64,000 bases of DNA from DATJGR01 sp963787045 (GTDB lineage Bacteria; Pseudomonadota; Gammaproteobacteria; Pseudomonadales; Azotimanducaceae). The notes beneath the pieces were generated by a model. It saw only the letters and a program-made list of their open reading frames with translations, had not been told where the DNA came from and did not search any database. Of the stretch, positions 9,739-19,287 are shown piece after piece; the stretch's first letter is position 1, and the number at the start of each line of letters is the position of its first letter. The DNA lies in contig CAWBBR010000021.1 in the NCBI GenBank assembly GCA_963787045.1, positions 62,001-126,000 on the forward strand. Direction: 5' to 3'. A program made the position numbers and the translations under genes.

Positions 9739-9851
9739 ATAGAGTTACTTGTCAAGTCTCTTGTGCGCATATCGAAAGGCCGATTCCGGCTTTTGAGATT
9801 CGCTTTGCAACACGTATCTTTTGCGCACTGGATTCACGTCGGTGTCGCGTT

Positions 9852-10937
9852 TTGGAAAAGTTGCTCACGTATCCGGCAGCACCCGGTAGTTCGCTGTCGA
9901 TCCGCGCCAAGGCGCTCTCGTTCCACGATGCGGTTTCGCTCGCGTTGCTCGAGCGGGTCGAACGACTCGCGCGCACCGATGCGACCGTGCTCGTCATCGG
10001 CGAAACGGGTACTGGTAAGGAATTGATCGCGCGACATCTCCATCAACAGAGCGGCCGCGGCGGCCCATTCCTCGCGATCAACTGCGGTGCTTTCGGCGAG
10101 GCGCTGATCGACGCCGAACTGTTCGGCCACGAAGCGGGCGCATATACCGGTGCGACGCAAGCGCGCGCAGGCTGGTTCGAGGCCGCCAACGGCGGCACGC
10201 TGTTTCTCGACGAGATGGGCGATCTGCCGCTGGCATTGCAGGTGAAACTGTTGCGGGTGTTGCAGGAGCGCCAGGTCACGCGTCTCGGTTCGCGACGCTC
10301 GATTCCGCTCGACGTACGCCTGGTCGCTGCCACGAACATCGATCTGCGCAAGGCCGTGGACGCACAGCGCTTCCGCGCGGACCTGTATTTCCGTATCAGC
10401 GTTGCGACGGTGGAGTTGCCGCCGCTGCGCCAACGCCGCGGCGACATCCTGCCGCTCGCGCAACACTTCATCGGAGTCTATGGACCACGGCTGGGTCTAA
10501 CCGATGCGACGATCGATGCGCAGGCCGCACACGCGCTGCTCGGCTATGCGTGGCCGGGGAACATCCGGGAACTCGAAAACGTCGTGCACTGCGCGTTGAT
10601 CGTATGCCGCGACGGCGTCATCCGGTTGGGTGACCTGGGCACGGTGGCGAACGCGGCTGTTGCGCTGCCCCCGGGAAGACAGCCCGATGCGAGTCAGTCA
10701 GCGCTGGTGGTCGCATTGCGTACGCTGCTCGAGACCGGCGCGCCGAACCTGCATCAGATCGTCGAAGAGTCGCTCGTGCGCGAGGCGTACCGGCATTGCA
10801 GAGACAACCAGGTCAAGTCGGCGCGAGCCCTCGGTGTCACACGCAACACGCTGCGGACCCTGCTCAAACGCTATGGACTGCTGACGGACCCATTGAGGGA
10901 CAGCGATATCGCGTGGGCAGAAGAGGCGACCGGATAA
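9852..10937 (+). CDS. sfnR: SfnR-like sigma-54-dependent transcriptional activator
   Basis: A 361-residue enhancer-binding protein without a long sensory domain. It has the SfnR-type start (LLTYPAAPGSSLSIRAKAL), Walker A GETGTGKE (50-57), the sigma-54 contact loop as GAYTGA (96-101) instead of GAFTGA, Walker B TLFLDE, and a C-terminal Fis-type helix-turn-helix (ARALGVTRNTLRTLLKRYG). SfnR of Pseudomonas switches on genes for dimethyl sulfone and other alternative sulfur sources. The start is TTG at 9852; no better start exists and it matches the family's N-terminus. A likely target promoter is at 7254-7269. Confidence 0.85.
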   Translation: MEKLLTYPAAPGSSLSIRAKALSFHDAVSLALLERVERLARTDATVLVIGETGTGKELIARHLHQQSGRGGPFLAINCGAFGEALIDAELFGHEAGAYTGATQARAGWFEAANGGTLFLDEMGDLPLALQVKLLRVLQERQVTRLGSRRSIPLDVRLVAATNIDLRKAVDAQRFRADLYFRISVATVELPPLRQRRGDILPLAQHFIGVYGPRLGLTDATIDAQAAHALLGYAWPGNIRELENVVHCALIVCRDGVIRLGDLGTVANAAVALPPGRQPDASQSALVVALRTLLETGAPNLHQIVEESLVREAYRHCRDNQVKSARALGVTRNTLRTLLKRYGLLTDPLRDSDIAWAEEATG

Positions 10938-10955
10938 CGACACCGCTCGGCGCGA

Positions 10956-11576
10956 TCACGCAAAGAAGGTCAGGTCCCGCGGCTTCTCGACAGGTCCGTG
11001 CCACAGGCGATGCCAGTCGAACTGCGTCGGGTCGAACCAGCGTGCGTTGCTGAGCCACAGGTCGTCCCAGGGCACACCCGCTTCGCGATTGATGATCACC
11101 GTCTTGCGGTGGCGCGCGTCCATGAACACGAAACGGTTGTGCGCGCCGGCCCAGGTTCTGATCAGCGTCTCGAACGAACGCTCATAGAGCGTCTCCGGCC
11201 GGTTACGCAGGATCGGGCGCAGGTAGTCGTTGATCAGGTGCCACGTGTCCGAGCGATTCGGGCTGTGCGGCTCCAGTGCAACCGTACCGTTGTGCACCAT
11301 GCTGATCTCGCGAGTGATTCGCATAGGCTGCGTGTTCTCGAGTTCGATCGTGCCGCGCGTTCGGTAGCGCAGATGGATTACGCACTCCGCTGCTGCATAT
11401 TCGCGGCACAAACGTTTCAGCTCCGGCAGGCGGGTACGCGAACGACGCCGCACCGTGATGCCGCGATCCGCGCCGAACGTCATGATGCCGAAGCCGTGCG
11501 GGTTGAACTCCGCCGCGGATGCCAGCAGATCCTCGGGCACGTCTGCCTGTGCCGGCTTGTGAATGATCAGGCACAT
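10956..11576 (-). CDS. Class II glutamine amidotransferase-like protein
   Basis: A 206-residue Ntn-hydrolase protein. Cys2 (MCLIIHKP) would become the N-terminal nucleophile, and HLRYRTRG and MVHNGTV resemble the arginine and Asn-Gly elements of class II amidotransferase domains. No synthetase domain is attached, so its acceptor or acyl substrate is unknown. It is the last gene of the long minus-strand sulfur operon, 14 bp after the TOBE gene, and is convergent with sfnR. A role in sulfur metabolism is inferred from position only. Confidence 0.72.
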   Translation of the reverse strand: MCLIIHKPAQADVPEDLLASAAEFNPHGFGIMTFGADRGITVRRRSRTRLPELKRLCREYAAAECVIHLRYRTRGTIELENTQPMRITREISMVHNGTVALEPHSPNRSDTWHLINDYLRPILRNRPETLYERSFETLIRTWAGAHNRFVFMDARHRKTVIINREAGVPWDDLWLSNARWFDPTQFDWHRLWHGPVEKPRDLTFFA

Positions 11577-11590
11577 CTACGAATGCTCGT

Positions 11591-11809
11591 CTATTGCAGT
11601 TTGGCGATCATCACTTCGGTGGACTTGAACACCGTCAGCACTTCGGCGCCCACCTGCAGGTCGAGCGCATCGATCGAGCGCGTGGTGATCACCGACGTGA
11701 CGATGCCGGCGGCGGTTTCGACGTCGACTTCGGACAGCACAGGTCCGCGAATGATCTCGACGACGGTGCCGGAAAACTGGTTGCGCGCGTTGATGGCGGC
11801 AATGGGCAT
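11591..11809 (-). CDS. TOBE/Mop-domain molybdopterin-binding protein, SsuF-like
   Basis: A 72-residue single TOBE domain (SARNQFSGTV-type start seen as NARNQFSGTVVEI, then VDVETAAGIVTSVIT). Free-standing Mop proteins bind molybdate or similar oxyanions. SsuF, the last gene of the Pseudomonas sulfonate operon ssuEADCBF, belongs to this family and is required for sulfonate or sulfate-ester use, which fits this operon. ATG 11809 has GAGG upstream. Confidence 0.8.
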   Translation of the reverse strand: MPIAAINARNQFSGTVVEIIRGPVLSEVDVETAAGIVTSVITTRSIDALDLQVGAEVLTVFKSTEVMIAKLQ

Positions 11810-11838
11810 GACGGTAACCTCGATTAGAGAGAGAGAAC

Positions 11839-12024
11839 TCAGTACAGGAACACGAGCTTGCGATCGCGCGACACGCCATGCGGCGTACCTGTTCGCACGC
11901 GCCGCAGATTCATCGCATCGGCGACACCGAAGACCACCTGAAGTGCGTCTGCCCACAGCTGCCCAACGACCGGAATCCGCTCGACGGCCTTCGCGATCAG
12001 TTCGAATTCGTCGCGCAGTTCAAT
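11839..12024 (-). CDS. Possible small ORF of unknown function, translationally coupled
   Basis: An open frame of about 60 codons overlaps the stop codon of the oscA paralogue and ends 29 bp before the TOBE gene. Codon use is coding-like (ELIAKAVERIPVVGQLW, then MNLRRVRTGTPHGVS, ending KLVFLY). No ATG or GTG lies at its beginning, so it either starts at a rare codon (CTG or ATT near 12016-12024) or is the remnant of a longer gene. I do not recognise the family. Confidence 0.35.
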   Translation of the reverse strand: MELRDEFELIAKAVERIPVVGQLWADALQVVFGVADAMNLRRVRTGTPHGVSRDRKLVFLY

Positions 12025-12202
12025 CGCGCGGCTTCGGCTCGGAAGGCTCCGAAGGGAAACGGAAGCGTTCCTTGCGCTGTATCTGGACAACGCGTCCGTC
12101 GTGGATCGTGATCTCGACGGTTCCATATTTCACCTCCGCAATGACGGCCGCAATCCGCTCGATTACTGCGCTCGGCAGCTTCGGCGGTGCTGCATCGGCC
12201 AT
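12020..12202 (-). CDS. oscA: OscA-like sulfur-starvation protein (DUF2292), second copy
   Basis: A 60-residue protein with the DUF2292 core (YGTVEITIHDGRVVQIQ), nearly identical there to the copy at 556-768 but different at both ends. It starts 15 bp after the AtsK-like gene ends. Its presence inside this operon is the strongest single marker that the operon serves sulfur starvation. Confidence 0.82.
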   Translation of the reverse strand: MADAAPPKLPSAVIERIAAVIAEVKYGTVEITIHDGRVVQIQRKERFRFPSEPSEPKPRD

Positions 12203-12217
12203 GATCCAAACAGCCTT

Positions 12218-13126
12218 TTAAGGGGTTCGCGGTGCGCGCGAAACGCTGCGTCGCCCATCGATGCCCACCGCCACGTCGCCTTCGATGGTGACCCGCCGCA
12301 TCACGCGGTGCTGATCGCCGTAGTCGTTGATCGCGTAGTGTTGCGTGGCGCGGTTGTCCCAGATCGCGACATCGCCGGCTTCCCAGCGCCATCGCACGGT
12401 GTTTTCGAGGCGCGTCACGCGCGACTGCAGCAGCGAATACAGGTGCGTCGAGTCTTCGCGCGACTGGCCGACCAGCTTCTGCACGAAGCCGCCGAGCAGC
12501 AGCGTGCGCTCGTTCGTCTCCGGATGAACGGCAACGACCGGGTGTTCGGTTTCATAGACGGTGGACGCGAACGTCTGCGCGAACCGTTGCCGGTCTTCTG
12601 CCGATGACTCAGGACGAACCGCGGCGTAGTCGTACGCATTCGAATGCACGGCCCACAAGCGGTCCGCGACGTCGCGCAGCTCCGCCGTCAGATCGTTGTA
12701 CGCGGTCGCAGTATTGGCCCACACCGTGTCGCCGCCGTAGGACGGCACCGTGAGCGCGCGCAGTATCGACGCGGCCGGATACCGATCGAGGAAGGTGACG
12801 TCGGTGTGCCATTGATTGGCGCGTCCGCCGCGCGCCGCATCGAGCTCGAGTATGTACGACGTGCCCTTCGCGGTGGCCAAGGTCGGATGCGCAGCCGGCG
12901 TTCCCAACAATTCCGCGAAGGCTTCATGTTCGGCATCATCGAGATGCTGCTGGCCGCGGAAGAAGATCACCTTGTGGTGCAGCAGCGCATAGCGGATGTC
13001 GCCGATCGTGCGCGCGTCGAGATTGCCGGACAGGCGGACGCCGCCGATCTCCGCGCCGATCCGTCCGGCCACGCGGCGAACCTCGAGGCCCGGTGCCACG
13101 TTGAGTCTTTTCGGATTCACGCTCAT
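12218..13126 (-). CDS. AtsK-like alpha-ketoglutarate-dependent dioxygenase, copy 2
   Basis: A 302-residue TauD/TfdA-family enzyme, the length of AtsK, and unbroken. Iron ligands are H107 and D109 (WHTDVTF) and H263 (ATQHYAINDYG); the 2-oxoglutarate-binding arginine is in HRVMRR. ATG 13126 has AGGAG eight bases upstream; the longer form from 13168 lacks support. It is clearly paralogous to 7345-8291, with long shared stretches around both ligand motifs. It probably oxidises an alkyl sulfate ester or sulfonate that enters through the co-transcribed receptor. Substrate preference cannot be read from the sequence. Confidence 0.85.
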   Translation of the reverse strand: MSVNPKRLNVAPGLEVRRVAGRIGAEIGGVRLSGNLDARTIGDIRYALLHHKVIFFRGQQHLDDAEHEAFAELLGTPAAHPTLATAKGTSYILELDAARGGRANQWHTDVTFLDRYPAASILRALTVPSYGGDTVWANTATAYNDLTAELRDVADRLWAVHSNAYDYAAVRPESSAEDRQRFAQTFASTVYETEHPVVAVHPETNERTLLLGGFVQKLVGQSREDSTHLYSLLQSRVTRLENTVRWRWEAGDVAIWDNRATQHYAINDYGDQHRVMRRVTIEGDVAVGIDGRRSVSRAPRTP

Positions 13127-13157
13127 TTCGTTTCTCCTGATTCGTTCATCGACAAGT

Positions 13158-15003
13158 TCAAGCGGCATTTGATTTCTTCGGCGTGTACCAGATCGGCGAC
13201 GACCAGCCGCGTTCCTGAATGGTCGCCGGCGTATCGGCCGGCAATGGTTGGCCGTGCTTGACGGCCTGGATCGTGGTCCAGCGCGGCGTCGGAATTTCCA
13301 GCACGCGCAGGTAGTAGACGGCCGGCAACGCCGGATCGAATTCCGGGTCCTGCCATACGGCTTTCAGTTCCGTAGTGCCGATCGTGTTGGTGTAGGTCGC
13401 TTTCTGCAGGTCGACGGTGTCGCCGATCGCCGGCACTTTGCCGGTCGCGGGGTCCGGCTTGCGGTCGCCGCCGTACGCAACGTCGAACACCTTCTCCTCA
13501 TGCTTGCCGCCGGCCACCCACACCTTGATGACCTGCGCGCGGTCGAGATTCGCGCCGTTCGGATCCTTGATCGCCCACACCACGAAGCGCGGCGCGTTGG
13601 ACGATTTCGCCGGCAGGTCGCCACCCATCGGCACGCCCGACTGATAACCGACCTTCACCCAGTCCTGGTCGAACACCTGTTGCGGGAAATCCCAGCCGCC
13701 GAAGAAGCGGAACTTCAGCCGCGTGCCGGACGTCGCGAACGTTTCCTTGCGTCGCAGTCCGTCGAAGATCGAATCGCGCGTGTTCTGGTCCGCCCATACG
13801 ACCGTCAGATTTCCCGACCCGGTCGCGAACTGACTGAAGCGCGCAGGATCGATCGGTGGCGGCGCCTTCGCGCTCGCGGGTACGTTCGGATCGATGCCGG
13901 CTGCACTTCCCGCATACGCATCTTCCGCCGACGTCGATAGACCGTTGTGGAAATCGCCACCGCCGGCGACGCCGAATTTGTACGGATTGACGCCCACCTT
14001 CTCTTCGATCGACAGACCTCTGCCCCACGCATCGCGCACGTAGCTGCCGTCCGGCTTGCTCGGTTCGCGCGATACGAGCAGCGTGTCGAATACCTCGAAG
14101 TTCGCGAACTCGTCGTTCGGCGACAGCGCTGGAACAGTCTCGGACTGACCCTTGTTCTGCGAGATCTCGCTGACGGGTTCGTTGAGGATCCTGCGCTGCG
14201 CGTACTTCTCGTCGATCGGCTTGCCGTCGCTGTCGTTCCAGTCGTACATCAGGCCGTTGCTGGCGTTGCCGTTGTGCGGAATCGCGAGCGCTTCGACGCC
14301 GTCCTTGCGTGCGTTCTCGAGGTAGCTCCACAGATCTTCCGGCCGCCGCGAGTCGACCGAGGAGAACGGCAACGGCGCATGGTCGCCTTTGAAGATCACG
14401 TTGCGATGCAGGTTGTATTTGCCTTCCGGCATCGAGCTCCATTCGTACGCGATGAACGTGGTGAACTTGCCCGGCTGGTAGTTCGCAGTTCGCAGCCGCG
14501 ATTTCCTTCTGCCACGCCGCCTCTTCCACCGGCTTCTGATCGAAGCCGGGCAGATCTTTGCCGGAGGTGAACAGTTTGACGATGTTCCAGAAACCCTTGC
14601 TGCCTTCTTTGCGCACTGTCTGGCCGACTTCGGATTTCGAAAACGCGCTGTTCGGATCGTCGAGTTCGTTGAACACACCCATGTTCTCGGAGTGATCGGT
14701 GACCGCCGCGAAATCGAGCGGGCGATCTCGCTTCACCGGCTGGCCGAAGTACGAGACGGTTTCGCCGCGCGTGAACTTGTAGGCGTCGTCGGGCGTCGTG
14801 CGCGTGCCGAACATCACGTACGCGTCGAACGAATACGTCGTGTGGATGTGCAGGTCGCCGTAGTAAGCCTCGCGCGTCGGCGTCGCAGCCAACGCGGGTG
14901 CGGGTGCTGCTTGTGCACTCTGGACTCCTTCCACCGGCGACTCCTTCGAGCACGCCGTCATTGCCAGCGCGAGCAGCACCGCGATCAATCGTGAACCGGA
15001 CAT
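13158..15003 (-). CDS. DUF3604 lipoprotein, PHP-like metal-dependent hydrolase (one frameshift)
   Basis: A predicted lipoprotein of about 615 residues of the DUF3604 family (function unknown). It begins with a lipoprotein signal (LLALAMTAC). A PHP-type metal site is visible: GDLHIHTTYSFDA, AVTDHSE, IPHNGNAS and GGGDFHNG. The C-terminal part is conserved in the family (YLRVLEIPTPRWTT, IQERGWSSPIW). ATG 15003 has AGGAG upstream. One indel near 14485 splits the frame. It is anchored outside the cytoplasmic membrane, between HupE/UreJ and the AtsK-like gene, with gaps of 17 and 31 bp. A hydrolytic role on an organosulfur or ester substrate before or after uptake is inference. Confidence 0.82.
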
Positions 15004-15020
15004 TCTTACAACTCCTTTCT

Positions 15021-16022
15021 TCATGCCAGCACCAACAGGCTTCGTTGCAGAAACCAGAATGCGGCAAACGATCCAATTGCATAGGGAGGAAACCAACGGG
15101 CCCACAAAGGGGTCGCCGTTCGAAAACGTTTGTAGAGCCAGGTGGCACCGAATACGGCCGCAATGAACAGCAGCTGGCCGATCTCCACGCCGACGTTGAA
15201 CAGAAACAGGCACATCGCGATCGCTCCGGCAGGTAATCCGACTTCCGCGAGCGCACCGGCAAACGCGGATCCATGCAGCAGCCCGAACGTGAACGCGATC
15301 GCCCACGGATAGCGCGCGGTGATCACGTCTTTGCCCTGCAGCTGCCGGACCAGCTCCACGCCCAGATACAGAATGCTCAATGCAACCAGCGCTTCGATCG
15401 CGGCCGGTTGAATATGAATGATGCCGAGCGTCGTTGCGGCCAGCGTGATGCTGTGTGCCACAGTGAATGCGGTGACGGTCAACACCAGCCGCCGCCGGCT
15501 GCGTACCAGCAACAGCAGACCAAGCACGAACAGCAGGTGATCCACGCCGGTGAGAATGTGCTCGACGCCGAGCGTCAGGTACGCCGGCACCGCGAGTACC
15601 GGTTCGCCGAACGACAACGTCAGCGATGGCGCATCCGCCTTGATGATCTGCCGGATCGCGCGACCGCTCTCAGGCGTCGCCTCCACCAACACGTCGGTAA
15701 TGGTGCGATCGAGCCCTTCGATGGTGATGGTCTGCCCTTCAAGCGATTCGCCGTCATCGGCCGTGTGCGCCCAATGCCTGATCAGCGAACCTGGCGTCGC
15801 CTGCTGTTCGACCGGCGCTTCCTCGAGCCAGCCGTTCGACAGATGCGGTATCAACCGGACAGCCGCATCGCCCATCACCGGCTGCTTCCACACGATGTCG
15901 AAGCGATGCCCCGACTGTTCGGTGATCTCGAGATACGCAGGCCTGATCTCGTGCGCGAACGTCGCGTGACCGGCGAGCAGCGCCGCGAGGAGGAACGGGC
16001 AGCGCAGAATTTCAAGACGCAT
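15021..16022 (-). CDS. HupE/UreJ-family membrane protein
   Basis: A 333-residue protein with a signal peptide (cut near ATFA), a periplasmic beta-rich domain starting HEIRPAYLEI, and about six membrane helices with the family's histidines and acids (GVEHILTGVDHLLFVLG, HSITLA, FGLLHGSAFAG, FNVGVEIGQ). HupE/UreJ relatives carry nickel or cobalt; this long form with a periplasmic domain is a separate subgroup of unproven substrate. Its start overlaps the end of the PpiC gene by 11 bp, so the two are translationally coupled. It may supply metal to the DUF3604 enzyme encoded next. Confidence 0.82.
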   Translation of the reverse strand: MRLEILRCPFLLAALLAGHATFAHEIRPAYLEITEQSGHRFDIVWKQPVMGDAAVRLIPHLSNGWLEEAPVEQQATPGSLIRHWAHTADDGESLEGQTITIEGLDRTITDVLVEATPESGRAIRQIIKADAPSLTLSFGEPVLAVPAYLTLGVEHILTGVDHLLFVLGLLLLVRSRRRLVLTVTAFTVAHSITLAATTLGIIHIQPAAIEALVALSILYLGVELVRQLQGKDVITARYPWAIAFTFGLLHGSAFAGALAEVGLPAGAIAMCLFLFNVGVEIGQLLFIAAVFGATWLYKRFRTATPLWARWFPPYAIGSFAAFWFLQRSLLVLA

Positions 16023-16912
16023 CGGCGCCTCCCGGTGCGGACCGCGTGATCGTGTATTTGCGCGCGACCTCATCGAACGCTTCGAGTACTTCCGCGCAGC
16101 CGTACCGCGGCCATCGCGTCCGCACGGACTTGCTCGCGAACTTCGTCGAGCGGTCGTATCCGCGCGGCGACGCGTTCGTCGACGTAGACGAGATGCCAGC
16201 CGAATCCCGATCGATACGGACCGGACCACCGATGCAGCGGCGCCCGGAACAGGTCGTCGGAAAACGCCGAGTCGCCGAACAGACGCCGCACCGCCGACGC
16301 ATCGACCGACGCGAAGTCGTATCGATCGGCGAAGCGGTCGCCGCGATCCGGACCGCGAGTTGCATTGCCTGCCTGCAGAAGCACCAATGCATCGCGGGCG
16401 CGCAGTTCGGAAGCGACATCGCCGCTGTCAGGCGAAAAGTAGACGTGGCTGAACGAAACAGTCTCGGGGACGGCATACCGTTCGCGGTGGGCTCGATAGA
16501 ACGCCTCGATTTCTGCATCCGACGGCTCGCCGACGATCGAGGCATCCTGCTGCAGGAATTCGTACTTCTGTGCGATGCGCCGGCGCACGATCTCGTCGTC
16601 GCGATCGAGTCCGAGCGCAACTCCTTCGCGATACAGGATTTCCTGCCGCACGTAATGGTCGATCAGGAACTGCAACTGCTCATTCGATGGTGCGGCACCG
16701 TACTGTTGTTGGTACGTGGCCGCGAGCCGGTACTCCGTCGCCGCATCGACGACGATGCGGTAGCGGTCGGTTTCGCTACCGGCCCGCCACTGCGCCAGCA
16801 GCAACAGCGCCAGTCCGATCGCGAGAAAGTGCGTTGAGAGGCTCGCGCGCAATTCGCGCGAGCACCTCTCCTGCACGCCACTCGAGACGCGGCGCTGTGA
16901 CAGTGACTTCAC
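16012..16912 (-). CDS. PpiC/parvulin-type peptidylprolyl isomerase, membrane-anchored
   Basis: About 300 residues: an N-terminal basic stretch and one membrane helix (THFLAIGLALLLLAQW), a SurA/PpiD-like helical region (LRQEIL-type seen as YVRQEILYREGVALGL), and a parvulin domain (ETVSFSHVYFSP ... WSGPYRSGFGWHLVYVDE). One extra base near 16100 shifts the frame; correcting it gives the end EVARKYTITRSAPGGADAS. It lies 18 bp after the receptor gene and overlaps HupE/UreJ. It may help fold the receptor or the DUF3604 lipoprotein. Confidence 0.8.
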
Positions 16913-16930
16913 TCACGACTCGGACGCCGC

Positions 16931-19287
16931 TCAGAGCACGTTCACGCGGAACGTCGCGCCATACGCGCGCGGCGAGCCGGGGAACTCGGAGTACGAGCCG
17001 AAGTTGCCCGCGCCCAGCCCACCGACCACGTACGCTTCGTCGAGCACGTTGGTGCCCCACAGCGTGACATCCCACGCGTTGGCGCCGAACTCGCCGCTGA
17101 CACCGACCCGCAGATTCAGGATGCCGAACGCGTCGACCTTCGCGAAGTCGGAGTTGTCCGGCGAGCCGAAGAACTCCGATCGCCACGCGTAGTCAGACGC
17201 AGCGAATGCCGTGAGGCCGTTGCCGATCGAGTGTTCGTACGCGATGCTCGGATTCGCGATCCAGCGCGGCGCACCGACGACCGGGTTGCCGGTCAGATCG
17301 CACACGGTCTGTCCAGCAGCGGTTTTCTCGGCGGAGCACGGCGCGTTCTTGTACGACTCGTACGTCGCGTCGTTGAACGAACCGGTCAGGCCGACGGTGA
17401 GTCCCTCGAGCGGAATCGCGACGAGTTCAACCTCGAAGCCGCGCGTCTGCACTTTGCCGATGTTCGACAACGTCTGCGAAAACACCCCGGGGCTGATCTG
17501 TTCGAGATTGGTCGCCTGGTAATCCTCGACGTTGGTCCAGAATGCATTCGCATTGAACTGCACGCGGCGCTCGAACAGCGTGGTCTTGATGCCGAGTTCC
17601 GCGTCCTTCGCTTTCTCCGGATTGATGAACAGCGAATCGATGCCGAGCCCGCGCGCCGGCACCTGCGGATTGATGCCGCCGGCCTTCGCACCAGACGACA
17701 CCGACGTGTACGCGAGCACGTTGTCGGTGAGCTGGTAGCTGACGCTGACCAGTCCGGATGGGCGCGTATCGCTGACGTCGAGATTGCCGGTTTCATATGC
17801 AGGAAACGCGAGGGCGATTCCGGGGGTTCCGGTCGCCTGATCGCGAACGACGCTTGCGGTCTTGCGCTCGTACGTCTGGCGGATGCCGGCGGTCAGGTCG
17901 AGGCGATCCGTTGCGTGCCACGTGGCCTGTGCAAAGCCGGAGTAGCTGTCGGTGTTCAGATCCTGGTGCGAAATCACCGTGCCGTTGTTCAGAATCGCCT
18001 GGCCGAGGAACGCGCCGGCGTCAGGGCCGTAGTACGTGTAGCTCGAGTTCTTCTGATCCTGATAGAAGTAGTAGAGGCCGGTGACCCAATCGATCGGACC
18101 GCCGGAAGCCGACGCCAGGCGCAGCTCCTGACTCCACTGCGAATCGTCGACGTGCTGACCCGCGTTGATGATCGCGGTCGCCGAAATACCGTCGGCGTCG
18201 TTCGTCGGCCAGAAATTCCAGCCGCGATACGCGGTGATCGACGTCACCGTGTAGTCGCCGATGTCCCAATCGGCTTTCACCGATCCACCGCCCTGCCGCA
18301 CCTTCATGTGCTGTTTCGTGTTCAGCGTGACCTTGTTGTAGTTGTCGTCGAGCACGGCGGTGCCGCCGGCAGCCGCGACCTCGGGAGAAGTACAGTGCAC
18401 CACCGTTAGGGCCAGGGTTGTAGAGCACCGACGCGCAGCAATCGGAATCTTCCGTGCTGTAGTCGCCGACGATGCGGATCTTCAACGACTCCGTCGGCGT
18501 GTACAGCAGATCGCCGCGCGTGCCTTTGCGTTCGGTGCCGTTCAGCGTGTTGCCGTTGGTGACGTCGTCGACGAAGCCGTCGCGGAACGTCTTCGCGAAC
18601 GACAATCGTCCGGCGAGTTGGTCCTCGACGAGCGGACCCGACACCGCGCCGCGCAACTGGTAGTAGTTGTTGTCGCCGTACTGGCCAACGGATGATTCCA
18701 GTCGCGCTTCCGGCGTGAACGTCGGTTCGCGGCTGGCGATGTTCAGCACGCCACCGGTCGTGTTCTTGCCGAACAACGTGCCTTGCGGGCCGCGCAACAG
18801 CGAGATCTGCGCGATGTCGATGAGATCCTGGTTCGCCATGCCGGGCCGGCCGAGATACACGTCGTCGAGATAGACGCCGACGCTCGACTCCAGCGCGTCG
18901 TTGGCCGGGTTGTTGCCGAGGCCGCGCACCGCGATGCTGGTCTGGCGCGGATTCGCGAACTGGATGTTCGTGCTGGGGAAATGCTGGTTCAGATCTTCGA
19001 AGCGGAACTGTCCCGCCTTGTCGAGCGCTTCGCCGCTGAGGGTGGCGATCGGAATCGGCACGTCCTGCGAATCTTCCTCGCGTCGCCGCGCCGTGACGGT
19101 GATCGTTTCGACTTCGCTCGCGCGGCGCGGCGCGAGTTTCACTCGCCTGCTCTGCCGCGGCGCCAGGCGTCCACAGTTGCGCCACGGCGCCGATGGCAGT
19201 TAGTACGACGAGGCGGTAGCGGATCGCCGCGCCGTCGCTGCGTCGCGCCGACGCACGGCGACGCGAAAAAACCGAACGGACTTCCAT
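16931..19287 (-). CDS. TonB-dependent receptor, first gene of the organosulfur operon (frameshifted)
   Basis: An outer-membrane receptor of about 785 residues. The parts seen are a long signal peptide, a TonB box-like segment (VETITVTARRREE), a plug (FEDLNQHFPSTNIQ, RGPQGTLFGKNTTGGVLNI), a barrel and the terminal strand ending YGATFRVNVL. Two indels, near 19140 and 18405, divide it into three frames. ATG 19287 follows AAGGAG. It leads a co-directional run of nine genes reaching 10956, with gaps of at most about 30 bp or overlaps up to the second oscA. Relatives in other bacteria include receptors for sulfate esters, but the ligand here is unknown. Confidence 0.85.
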
